This document shows positions 1 through 7,424 of a DNA stretch of 17,144 bases, piece after piece. The stretch is taken from positions 1-17,144 of the forward strand of contig JBNJFG010000045.1 in NCBI GenBank assembly GCA_051746665.1, written 5' to 3'. The notes under the pieces are model-generated. The model saw nothing but the letters and a program-made list of their open reading frames with translations. It had not been told where the DNA came from and did not search any database. Source of the stretch: Halanaerobium sp051746665 (lineage in GTDB: Bacteria > Bacillota > Halanaerobiia > Halanaerobiales > Halanaerobiaceae). A program made the translations under genes and the position numbers. The first letter of the stretch is position 1. Every line of letters starts with the position of its first letter.

Positions 1-65
1 ATAAACTATTTATTGAATATTATTTTAGCAATTTGCTTTAATAAGTGTTTTATAAAAATAGGAAA

Positions 66-99
66 GAGTCTGTTTCAAAATAATAATTGAAACAGACTC
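66..99. terminator. Hairpin terminator of an upstream off-window gene
   Basis: A perfect 13-bp inverted repeat (GAGTCTGTTTCAA at 66-78, TTGAAACAGACTC at 87-99) has an 8-nt loop. T-rich sequence follows on both strands: TTTCCTTTTT on the + side and TTTCCTATTTTT on the - side. It could therefore end a + strand gene lying left of the window, or act in both directions. No gene is evident in positions 1-65. Confidence 0.7.
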
Positions 100-113
100 A
101 TATTTCCTTTTTA

Positions 114-141
114 TTGACTAAATTATTTAACTACATATTTT
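114..141 (+). promoter_or_regulatory. Possible promoter of the chemoreceptor gene
   Basis: TTGACT (114-119) matches a -35 box well. The only -10-like hexamer at a usable distance is TATTTT (136-141) after a 16-bp spacer, which is a poor match. It is placed between the terminator at 66-99 and the chemoreceptor start at 193. A promoter is expected here, but the exact boxes are uncertain. Confidence 0.3.
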
Positions 142-192
142 GCATTATTTGTTACGGCAAACCAAAGAAGAATTATGAATGGAGAGCATTAA

Positions 193-2226
193 ATGAAATT
201 AATTGATAATTTATCTTTGAAAGTTAAGTTTATTATTATACCTGTTATTCTAATTTTAATTGGCTTTAGTAGTATCGGTTTTTTAACAACTAATCTTTTA
301 AAAGAAAATTTATTTACAGAACAATATAATAATAGCTTAAATTTGGCAGAACAAGTTGAACAGCAGCTGGCTGATAATAGTAATTCTTTAGCAACGATTA
401 ATAAGATGCTGGAAGAAAAAATAGAAACAGCAGCTAATGTTACAATTTTAAATCGAGATGATCTCAGCAATAAGCGATTGCGAGAAATAATGGATCAGAC
501 AATGGTTCAGGAAATTTCCTGGTATAATCCAGCCGGTGAAATTATTTATTCGACTGTAGATGATTATGTTGGATGGCGGGCCGAAACTGGTCATCCTGTT
601 AATGATTTTATGATTTCTAATAAGGATATTTTGATGGAAAATATTCGTAAAGATAGCGAATCGGAGAATTACAATAAATATGGTTATTTAAGAAATAATG
701 ATGGGACTTTTCTTCAAGTAGGAATTAGAGCTAATAATGTGCGTGAATTGACTAACAGTTTTAGTTATCAGACTCTAGTTGAAAAGCTTCAAAAAAACAA
801 TGAAATAATTTATGCTTCTTTTATTAATAATGAACTTGAAAATATAGCCGATAGCCGAAAAGATAAAATTGGAGATTTAAGAAATTCTGAACTGGTTCAA
901 ACAGTTGTTAAAACAAGAGAAAATAATTTTAAAGAAAAAGATTATAATTATAATAATCAAGAAATTAAAATAAATGAAGTTTTTGTACCTGTTGAAGTAG
1001 AGGGAAAACAAATTGGAGTTTTAAATCTTGCTTTTTCAATGGAAAAAATTTATACTGCAGTAAATCAAGCAAGAAATCGGATAATATTAATTTCTGTTTT
1101 TCTTTTTGTTTTAATTAGTCTAATTCTATTTTTGAATTCAAATAATGTAATACAAGCTTTAAATAAGATGGTTAAACATTGTGAACAAATTGCAGAGGGT
1201 GACTTGAGCCAAAAAATCCCGGAAAAACTTTTAAAAAGAAAAGATGAAGTTGGTAAAGTTACAGAAACTTTTGCTGTTATGCAGAGTCATTTGAAAGAAA
1301 TTATAGGTAGTGCAGCAGATATATCAAGTGATTTATCAGCCGCCAGTGAAGAATTATCGGCTTCAAGCCAAGAAGTTTCAGCTTCAGCAGATGAAGTAAG
1401 TAACTCAATTCAAAATGTTGCTTCTGGGGCGGAAGAACAAACAGCTGTGATTCAGGATAGCAAAGCTAATATTAATAGTCTGGGAGCAAGCATTAATCAG
1501 GTAAATCAAATTTCTGGTCAAATGCAGGCTAATGCTTCTAATGTAGTAACTAGCATTAAAACAGGTAGGACAAGGCTTAATCAAACTGTTACTGATATTG
1601 AAAGTGTAAAAATTAATTCTGATCAAGCCGCAGTTAAAATAAATAAACTGGAAGAACTTTCTGGACAAATTGAAACAATAATTAATTTGATTAATGATAT
1701 TTCTTCTCAGACAAATTTACTTGCTTTAAATGCTGCAATTGAAGCAGCAAGGGCCGGTGAAGCCGGGCGTGGATTTAGTGTGGTAGCAGATGAAATTAGA
1801 AATCTAGCTGAAGAATCAGAAAATGCTACAGAAAAAATCTCAGCTTTAATTAAGGAGATACAGTTCGCTGTCAAAGATGCTAATGATAAGATGAACAACA
1901 CTGGAAAAGTAGTAGAAAACAGTATAAATTCTATTCAGACTACAGACGATTCTTTTGATGACATTGATAATATGGTTAACAGTTTAAATTCTTTAATTAA
2001 AAAGGTAGATCTTAATCTGGAGGAAATTAAAGGAGAGAGTCAGGAAGTAGATGATTATATGGAAGAAATTTCTCGTGTAAGTAATGAAACAGCATCTAAT
2101 TCTGAGGAAGTTGCTGCAAGCAGTGAAGAGCAGAGTAGAGTAACAGAAGAAATAGTTAAATCTGCAGAAAATTTAACAGTAATGGCTCAAAATTTATCAG
2201 CTATTGTAGATCAATTTAAAATATAA
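193..2226 (+). CDS. Methyl-accepting chemotaxis protein, Cache-like sensor
   Basis: This is a transmembrane chemoreceptor of 677 residues that should sense an extracellular ligand and control CheA through CheW. A membrane segment lies at about 13-33 and a second at about 297-316. The roughly 260 residues between them look like a double-Cache-type sensor: the last strands, ending in VPVEVEGKQIGVLNLAFS, resemble the membrane-proximal Cache end. A HAMP linker follows at about 318-372. The cytoplasmic part is a long coiled coil with many Ser/Ala/Glu heptads and the near-invariant hairpin tip at about 503-528 (ISSQTNLLALNAAIEAARAG then EAGRGF). No CheR-binding pentapeptide is seen at the C-terminus. 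GGAGAG at 181-186 sits 6 nt before the ATG. No che or flagellar genes are nearby, so it is an orphan receptor. The family is certain; the ligand is unknown. Confidence 0.96.
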   Translation: MKLIDNLSLKVKFIIIPVILILIGFSSIGFLTTNLLKENLFTEQYNNSLNLAEQVEQQLADNSNSLATINKMLEEKIETAANVTILNRDDLSNKRLREIMDQTMVQEISWYNPAGEIIYSTVDDYVGWRAETGHPVNDFMISNKDILMENIRKDSESENYNKYGYLRNNDGTFLQVGIRANNVRELTNSFSYQTLVEKLQKNNEIIYASFINNELENIADSRKDKIGDLRNSELVQTVVKTRENNFKEKDYNYNNQEIKINEVFVPVEVEGKQIGVLNLAFSMEKIYTAVNQARNRIILISVFLFVLISLILFLNSNNVIQALNKMVKHCEQIAEGDLSQKIPEKLLKRKDEVGKVTETFAVMQSHLKEIIGSAADISSDLSAASEELSASSQEVSASADEVSNSIQNVASGAEEQTAVIQDSKANINSLGASINQVNQISGQMQANASNVVTSIKTGRTRLNQTVTDIESVKINSDQAAVKINKLEELSGQIETIINLINDISSQTNLLALNAAIEAARAGEAGRGFSVVADEIRNLAEESENATEKISALIKEIQFAVKDANDKMNNTGKVVENSINSIQTTDDSFDDIDNMVNSLNSLIKKVDLNLEEIKGESQEVDDYMEEISRVSNETASNSEEVAASSEEQSRVTEEIVKSAENLTVMAQNLSAIVDQFKI

Positions 2227-2243
2227 TTAGAAGTGTGATAAAA

Positions 2244-3155
2244 ATGCTTATTTGGAATTTATGTGCTTTTATGGGGACATCAATATTTGCTTTGAACTTT
2301 ATTTCTATGAAAATCTTGACTAATTTTTTGCCCACGATGTTAATTGTTTTTTTAAGATTTGGTCTCGCTGGGATATTTTTATTTTTAATTCTTGTTAGCC
2401 AGAAAAAAGGTATAGGAATTAATGATAGCTCTGATTTACTAAAGTTATTTATTTCTGCCTTATTTGGAATGAGTCTTTATTATTATTTTTTTACCAGCTC
2501 ACTTCAATATATTTCTGCAGCTTTAGCTTCTTTGATTTGTTCAATAATTCCGATTCTAACTCTGCTTTTTGATAGTGTTATTAATAAAACAAAAACTAAA
2601 AGAATAACTATATTTTTATTTTTACTTTCTATTTTTGGAGTTTATTTAGTAATAGATATCAATGAAATCGGCAATATATTTTCTACTATTAAGGGTTTTT
2701 TTCTGATGTTATTAGGCGTTATTTCTTGGATAACTTATACTATGAAAGCAGAATACTTATTAGAAAAATATGATTCTGTTTTGGTTTTAGCATATCAGTG
2801 TATTTTTGGTTCTTTAATTACCAGCATTTTTGCTTTCAAGGATATCTATATTTTAAAAAATATTATAAGTTCTCCAAACTTTATTTTGATAACTGCAAAC
2901 ATATTATTTGTGAGTTTAATAGCAACTGCTGCAGGATATTTATTATATAATCTAAGCATTAAAAATTTGGGAGTTACCATGCCTTCATTATATATGAATA
3001 CGATGCCAATAATAACATTTATTGCCTCTTATTTTTTATTAAATTCTACTATTAGCTATAGAAAAATATTGGGGATTCTGATAGTTATTATGTCAGCTAT
3101 GATAGTTACATTTAAAGAAAAAAAGAACATAAATTTAACAAAACAAAGCTTGTAA
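2244..3155 (+). CDS. DMT-superfamily permease (EamA family)
   Basis: This is a very hydrophobic protein of 303 residues with about ten predicted membrane helices in two EamA-type repeats, roughly residues 5-135 and 150-285, which is the usual length and fold of drug/metabolite exporters. The substrate cannot be read from the sequence; relatives export amino acids, metabolites or drugs. The Glu commonly found before the last helix of the second repeat (pattern lflgE) is replaced by an Asn-Ser stretch (YFLLNSTIS). The ATG at 2244 is preferred, with weak GAAGTG at 2230-2235. An in-frame GTG at 2235 would add three residues but lies inside that weak ribosome site. It starts 17 nt after the chemoreceptor stop, so the two are probably cotranscribed. 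Its stop codon overlaps the next promoter. Confidence 0.88.
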   Translation: MLIWNLCAFMGTSIFALNFISMKILTNFLPTMLIVFLRFGLAGIFLFLILVSQKKGIGINDSSDLLKLFISALFGMSLYYYFFTSSLQYISAALASLICSIIPILTLLFDSVINKTKTKRITIFLFLLSIFGVYLVIDINEIGNIFSTIKGFFLMLLGVISWITYTMKAEYLLEKYDSVLVLAYQCIFGSLITSIFAFKDIYILKNIISSPNFILITANILFVSLIATAAGYLLYNLSIKNLGVTMPSLYMNTMPIITFIASYFLLNSTISYRKILGILIVIMSAMIVTFKEKKNINLTKQSL

Positions 3156-3178
3156 AATAAATAACATAATGCTATAAT
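3150..3178 (+). promoter_or_regulatory. Promoter of the tRNA-Sec/sel locus
   Basis: TTGTAA (3150-3155) and TATAAT (3173-3178) are separated by exactly 17 bp, a near-consensus sigma-70-type promoter. Transcription would begin near 3185, about 13 nt upstream of the mature tRNA 5' end. The -35 box contains the TAA stop codon of the upstream permease gene. Confidence 0.8.
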
Positions 3179-3197
3179 TATATTAATGATAATATAT

Positions 3198-3296
3198 GGG
3201 AGTGTTTATGTTCAAGGTGAACATCCTGGACTTCAAATCCAGCGGCAGGCAGGCGGACCTGTCTGTGGTGGGTTCGATTCCCACACATTCCCGCCA
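3198..3296 (+). tRNA. selC: tRNA-Sec (anticodon UCA)
   Basis: This is a complete selenocysteine tRNA of 99 nt with encoded CCA. The acceptor stem has 8 bp (3198-3205 with 3285-3292, one G-U pair), then discriminator G3293 and CCA 3294-3296. The D stem has 6 bp (3208-3213 with 3219-3224) closing a 5-nt loop. The anticodon stem is 3226-3230 with 3238-3242, and TCA occupies 3233-3235. The long variable arm has a 9-bp stem (3245-3253 with 3258-3266). The T stem is 3268-3272 with 3280-3284, with loop TTCGATT. The 8+5 acceptor/T geometry, 6-bp D stem, long variable arm and UCA anticodon together are diagnostic for bacterial tRNA-Sec. It is charged with serine by SerRS and then converted by SelA, encoded just downstream. 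Confidence 0.98.
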
Positions 3297-3317
3297 TATA
3301 AATATTAACACCTTTGG

Positions 3318-3360
3318 ACATCTATTTAGATTATACAATCTACTTAGATGTATTTTTTTT
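3318..3360 (+). terminator. Imperfect terminator/attenuator between tRNA-Sec and selA
   Basis: ACATCTA (3318-3324) pairs with TAGATGT (3345-3351), and TAGATT (3327-3332) pairs with AATCTA (3337-3342). The two helices are separated by a 2x2 internal loop and closed by a 4-nt loop. Eight T residues follow at 3353-3360. This has the form of an intrinsic terminator, but it is AT-rich and interrupted, so it may be leaky. No clear promoter is visible between it and selA, which implies that selA and selB rely on readthrough. Confidence 0.6.
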
Positions 3361-3411
3361 AAAAAAATATTTTTAGTAAAAAGAGGCTGCTAATTTTAGG
3401 AGGAACAATTC

Positions 3412-4827
3412 ATGGTTAAGGAAGAACTATTAAAATCAATACCTGCTGTAAATGATATATTAGCCGAGGAAAAATCAAAAAAAATTAAAGATAATTATTC
3501 CAGAGCTGATTTGTTAGATGGTATAAGATATGTAACTGATAAAATAAGGACTAAAATTTTAGCTGATGATTTTTCACCAGCTAAATTTGATCAAGATTTA
3601 TTAAAATCAGAAAATATTTTAGATTCAGTGAAAAAATACTTAAAGAAGATATATCAGCCTGAAATGTCACCAGCTATCAATGCAACTGGTGTTGTGATTC
3701 ATACTAATTTGGGCAGATCTCTTCTTGCTGAGAGTGCAGCAGAAGCTGTAAATAATGTTGCTGTTCATTATTCAACTTTAGAGATTGACAAAGATAGTGG
3801 TGAGCGGGGAGATCGATATTCTTCAGTGCAGGATATTATTAAAAAACTTACTGGCGCAGAAGCTGCTCTGGTAGTTAATAACAATGCAGCTGCTGTCACC
3901 CTTGTCCTGGCTGCAGTAGCTGAAGATCAAGAGGTAGTAATTTCTCGTGGTGAACTTGTAGAAATTGGTGGCTCATTTAGAGTCCCAGAGGTGATGGAGC
4001 AGAGTGGAGCAAAATTAGTGGAAGTTGGCTCAACCAATAAAGTTTATTTAAAGGACTATTTAAATGCTGTTACTGAGGAAACTGGTGCTTTTTTAAAAGT
4101 TCATACCAGCAATTATAGAATTCAGGGTTTTACAGAAACTGTTGACGCAGAAGAACTAGTAAATGATGCCCATCAAAGAGAAATTCCAGTTATAGAAGAT
4201 TTAGGCAGTGGTATAATTTTTGATTTGCAGTCTTATGGACTACCTTATGAACCTACAGTAAAAGAAAGTATAGATGCCGGGATTGATCTGGTAACCTTTA
4301 GTGGAGATAAACTGCTTGGAGGGCCACAAGCGGGGATAATTGTTGGCAAAAAGAAATACATTAAAAAACTTGAACGACATCCTTTATTGAGAGCATTGAG
4401 AGTTGATAAATTTACTCTGGCAGCACTTGAAGCCACCCTTAAACTATATCGTAATTTTGAGGAAGCTGTAGATAAAATACCCACCTTGAAAATGCTTACA
4501 GAAGCAGATAGCAAAGTTAAAGAGCGGGCTGAAAAATTATCATCTTATTTAGAAGAACATGATGATTTCAGCTTTAAAATCGAAAAAGATACAGCTCGAA
4601 TAGGTGGAGGGAGTTATCCTCTTACTGCGATAAAGACCTATATTTTGACAATTGATTCTGATATAATTTCTTCGGAAAAACTAGCTTATAAATTACGCCA
4701 GACTGAGATGCCTATTTTTAGTAGAATTAAAAATCAGAAATTAATAATTGATCTTAAAACTGTGCAGGAAAATGAAATTAAATTATTGGCTGGAAAGATC
4801 AATAAGGTTCTGAGGGAGGAAGTTTGA
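3412..4827 (+). CDS. selA: L-seryl-tRNA(Sec) selenium transferase
   Basis: SelA is a PLP-dependent enzyme that converts seryl-tRNA(Sec) to selenocysteyl-tRNA(Sec) using selenophosphate; known family members form a homodecamer. The protein has 471 residues, a usual length. The N-terminal helical tRNA-binding region carries the typical SIPAVNDIL motif near residues 9-17. A fold-type-I aminotransferase core follows, with the NATGVVIHTNLGRS motif, the VVNNNAAAV segment and the PLP-binding lysine K300 in SGDKLLGGPQAG. AGGAGGA at 3398-3404 sits 7 nt before the ATG, so the start is clear. The gene ends in two consecutive UGA codons (4825-4830), the first overlapping the selB ATG by one base. It is expected to be translationally coupled to selB. 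Confidence 0.97.
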   Translation: MVKEELLKSIPAVNDILAEEKSKKIKDNYSRADLLDGIRYVTDKIRTKILADDFSPAKFDQDLLKSENILDSVKKYLKKIYQPEMSPAINATGVVIHTNLGRSLLAESAAEAVNNVAVHYSTLEIDKDSGERGDRYSSVQDIIKKLTGAEAALVVNNNAAAVTLVLAAVAEDQEVVISRGELVEIGGSFRVPEVMEQSGAKLVEVGSTNKVYLKDYLNAVTEETGAFLKVHTSNYRIQGFTETVDAEELVNDAHQREIPVIEDLGSGIIFDLQSYGLPYEPTVKESIDAGIDLVTFSGDKLLGGPQAGIIVGKKKYIKKLERHPLLRALRVDKFTLAALEATLKLYRNFEEAVDKIPTLKMLTEADSKVKERAEKLSSYLEEHDDFSFKIEKDTARIGGGSYPLTAIKTYILTIDSDIISSEKLAYKLRQTEMPIFSRIKNQKLIIDLKTVQENEIKLLAGKINKVLREEV

Positions 4828-6752
4828 TGAGTGAAAAAAATATTATCATTGGTACAGCTGGTCATATAGACCATGGGAAAACAACTTTAATTAAGGCCCT
4901 TACTGGTGCAGATACAGATAGATTAAAACAGGAAAAAGAACGTGGAATTTCAATTGAGCTTGGTTTTACTTCTTTTGAACTTGCAAACGATAAACAGGCA
5001 GGTATTATTGATGTTCCAGGCCATGAAAAATTTATAAAAAACATGCTGGCAGGAGCTGCTGGTGTTGATTTGGCAATTTTAGTTGTTGCTGCAGATGAGG
5101 GGATGATGCCTCAATCTAAAGAGCATCTGGCAATTCTTGATTTGCTTGATGTAAAACATGGTGTTGTAGCTTTAACTAAAATTGACAAAGTAGATGAAGA
5201 ATGGAAAAAACTTGTTATAGAAGATACGAGGGAAAAACTGGCAGGTTCATTTTTAGAAGATGCAGCAATTATTTCTGTGTCGGCATTAGATATGGATGGA
5301 ATAGATGCTTTAAAGGCTGAAATTAATAAAATAGTAGATACAATCAGCAGTAAAGAAACTGAAAATAATATATATTTTCCAATTGATAGAGTTTTTACAC
5401 TTAAAGGATTTGGGACCATAGTAACTGGAACTCTTTTTCGAGGTGTAATTGAAGTTGAAGATGAACTTGAGCTTTATCCGCAGTCTAAAAAGTTAAGAGT
5501 TAGAAGTTTACAGGTTCATAACAATAAAGTTCAAAAAGTATATCCTGGTCAGAGAGTAGGTATTAACCTTTCAGGTATTGATAAAGATGAGCTGCAGCGG
5601 GGCGATGTTTTGGCAGAAGTTGACTCTCTTTTTAAAACAAAATATTTTGAAGCAAATTTAAAGATGCTAAAAGATTTGAATTTTGTCTTAAAAAATGGTG
5701 ACCAGATTAGATTTCACATTGGAGCTAAAGAAATTATTGGTCGGGTTTATTTATATGATAAAAAAGAGCTTTTTCCTGGCGAAGAAGCTTATGTACAGTT
5801 TAGCTTGGAAGAAGAGATTGCCGCTTATTTAGGTGAAAAATTCGTGATCAGGAGATATTCTCCTATGAATTTAATAGGTGGCGGGAAAATTGTAATTGTT
5901 GATCCCCCTCCAAGAAAAAGAGATGAAAATCAGGTAATTGAACTACTTAAAAAGATAGAAAATGGAGACTGGAAAAAAAGAATCGAAATCTTTATCAATT
6001 CCAAAAAATTTGAATCTGCTTCTATGGAATATTTACTTAAAAAATCATCACTCCAGGAAGATGAATTAATTAATATTTTAGAAGAACTAAAAAAAGATGA
6101 GAAAATAATCTGCTTAAAAAAAGGAAATAATAGTTTGTGGATTCATCGAGATAAATTTAAAGAAGTTGAAAATCAAATAATTAAAAGTATAGCTGCTTAT
6201 CATAAAAATAATCATTTAGAAGCTGGAATTAGTAAAGAGGAATTAAGGTCAAAAATTAAATTTAATTTTGATAATCAGGAATTTAATAAAATAATTAAAA
6301 TTTTAGCAGCTAATGATTTAATCAAAGAAAATGAAAATGCAGTAGCACTTTTTGATTTTACAATTACTTTTACTGAGGAAGACAAAGAACTAAAAAATAA
6401 AATTATTGATGAATTTATAAGTAATTTGTATTCTCCACCAGCTTTATCAGAACTCAAAGATAAATTAAATATTAGTAATCAGGAAGAAGAAAAATTTAAT
6501 TCAATAATTAATTATTTAATCCGAGAACAAATTATTATTAGGTTAAATCATGAAATCCTTATTCATAATGATGCTGTAGAAGGATCCAAAAAATTATTAG
6601 AAGACTATTTAAACAAAAATCAAAAGATTGAGCTCGGAGAATTTAGAGATTTAATTGAAAGCAGCAGAAAATATGCTCTGGCACTATTAAAGAAGTTTGA
6701 AAAAGACAGATTTATTAAAAAGAATGGAGATCAAAGGGTACTCTATAATTAG
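4827..6752 (+). CDS. selB: Selenocysteine-specific elongation factor SelB
   Basis: SelB is the EF-Tu-like GTPase that brings Sec-tRNA(Sec) to UGA codons followed by a SECIS hairpin. In 641 residues it shows G1 GTAGHIDHGKT (9-19), G3 DVPGHE (62-67), G4 TKID (117-120) and G5 SA (152-153), then EF-Tu-like beta-barrel domains. The C-terminal half is Lys/Glu-rich and contains winged helices that bind the SECIS RNA. The last about 60 residues carry the conserved SRKYALALL segment of the final winged helix. The ATG at 4827 is preferred to a TTG at 4824, because GGAGG at 4815-4819 is well spaced for it and it overlaps the selA UGA by one base. The gene stops at TAG (6750-6752). TATAAT at 6744-6749 overlaps the end and could be an internal -10 box, but it has no good -35 partner. 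Confidence 0.97.
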   Translation: MSEKNIIIGTAGHIDHGKTTLIKALTGADTDRLKQEKERGISIELGFTSFELANDKQAGIIDVPGHEKFIKNMLAGAAGVDLAILVVAADEGMMPQSKEHLAILDLLDVKHGVVALTKIDKVDEEWKKLVIEDTREKLAGSFLEDAAIISVSALDMDGIDALKAEINKIVDTISSKETENNIYFPIDRVFTLKGFGTIVTGTLFRGVIEVEDELELYPQSKKLRVRSLQVHNNKVQKVYPGQRVGINLSGIDKDELQRGDVLAEVDSLFKTKYFEANLKMLKDLNFVLKNGDQIRFHIGAKEIIGRVYLYDKKELFPGEEAYVQFSLEEEIAAYLGEKFVIRRYSPMNLIGGGKIVIVDPPPRKRDENQVIELLKKIENGDWKKRIEIFINSKKFESASMEYLLKKSSLQEDELINILEELKKDEKIICLKKGNNSLWIHRDKFKEVENQIIKSIAAYHKNNHLEAGISKEELRSKIKFNFDNQEFNKIIKILAANDLIKENENAVALFDFTITFTEEDKELKNKIIDEFISNLYSPPALSELKDKLNISNQEEEKFNSIINYLIREQIIIRLNHEILIHNDAVEGSKKLLEDYLNKNQKIELGEFRDLIESSRKYALALLKKFEKDRFIKKNGDQRVLYN

Positions 6753-6768
6753 GATTATAGCAAATAGG

Positions 6769-6826
6769 CTCGGGGTGATAGAGTGAAAGTCTGCTTGCAA
6801 ACCTCGTGGTCTTGCCCCGAGGAGGG
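6769..6826 (+). promoter_or_regulatory. GC-rich structured leader before the DUF3841 pair
   Basis: The 81 nt between selB and the next ATG contain an unusually GC-rich segment. P1 pairs CTCGGG (6769-6774) with CCCGAG (6816-6821). A second hairpin pairs 6797-6803 with 6808-6815 (7 bp, bulged C6811, loop TCGT). A weak AGA/TCT helix (6780-6782 with 6790-6792) could form in between, giving a three-helix arrangement. The 3' strand of P1 overlaps the first two bases of the AGGAGGG ribosome site (6820-6826) of the downstream gene, so folding could reduce translation. I do not recognise it as a known riboswitch, T-box or SECIS. The pairings are seen in the sequence; the regulatory role is inferred. 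The segment might instead be coding, because an in-frame GTG at 6783 exists. Confidence 0.5.
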
Positions 6827-6833
6827 TCAAAGA

Positions 6834-7424
6834 ATGGCTAAAATTCAAAATGGAACTGATGATGCTAAAGTTAAAGTTTGGACCAGACAGCATAAGAATG
6901 TGCTGAAAGTACTTAAAGAAGAAGGAGTTTATAGGGTAAAAGAAAGATATATCAGAAAAAAACTTGAAAATTGTGCTGATATTTATCTTGATGTATATAA
7001 ATGGCTGCGCCATGAGTCGGCTAAAAGAATGGAGATTCCAGCAGAAGTTAAATATCCTATCTGGTTAAGCATAGAAGAGGAACTAAAACTTCCTGCAGCT
7101 GAAGGAATGGTCTTTTTTGAACTTGAGATTCCAAGGGATCAAATAATGATCTTTGATATGATGAAGTGGGATTATATTGTTAATTATCTCTATTTACCAA
7201 AAGATAGGGATGATAGAAAAAGATTTAAAGAAAAACTAAAAAAGTATAATATTAATGTTGAATCAGATATATATCTAGAGAATTTTTATCCGAGATTAAA
7301 AAAAGAAATGACTTCAAGCTGGGAAAGACTATTTGACTCAGAAATAGAGCTTTCAGACCAGAAAGTTGCAATCAGTTGGGAGCTAAGAGAGGAGTGGGTG
7401 GTTGATTATGAGTACAAAGATTGA
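6834..7424 (+). CDS. DUF3841-like protein, first paralog
   Basis: This is a soluble protein of 196 residues of unknown function. Its pattern matches my recollection of the DUF3841 family: an N-terminal WTxQ segment (VWTRQ), an internal YPIW, the PRDQIMIFDMMKWDYIVN block, SSWERLF, and a C-terminal WELREEWV. No signal peptide or membrane segment is seen, and catalytic residues are not known. The ATG at 6834 is preceded by AGGAGGG (6820-6826) at 7 nt spacing. An in-frame GTG at 6783, with GGTGAT at 6774-6779 just upstream, would add 17 residues including two Cys; the paralog lacks this extension. The gene lies 81 nt after selB on the same strand and its end overlaps the next gene, so it is probably part of the sel transcript. 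Confidence 0.75.
   Translation: MAKIQNGTDDAKVKVWTRQHKNVLKVLKEEGVYRVKERYIRKKLENCADIYLDVYKWLRHESAKRMEIPAEVKYPIWLSIEEELKLPAAEGMVFFELEIPRDQIMIFDMMKWDYIVNYLYLPKDRDDRKRFKEKLKKYNINVESDIYLENFYPRLKKEMTSSWERLFDSEIELSDQKVAISWELREEWVVDYEYKD

Noticed and set aside
3196..3393. A 65-codon open frame across the tRNA-Sec gene
   Set aside because: It lies over a complete tRNA and terminator, and has no ribosome site or family resemblance.
6778..6810. Resemblance of the GATAGAG...GAAAGT segment to group II intron domain I
   Set aside because: The similarity is short and from memory. There is no reverse transcriptase, domain V or intron boundary nearby.
6772..6821. SECIS element of a selenoprotein: UGA triplets at 6776 and 6784 lie upstream of a hairpin at a suitable distance
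   Set aside because: Neither UGA lies in a real reading frame (no plausible upstream start; selB already ended at 6752), and the hairpin lacks the bulged U on the 5' side and GU loop of the E. coli-type SECIS. A purely regulatory role is kept open in the findings.
7422..7424. UGA end of the first DUF3841 gene as a Sec codon
   Set aside because: Readthrough would add only about 15 codons before another UGA, the family normally ends after WELRxEWV, and the paralog ends at the equivalent place with UAA.
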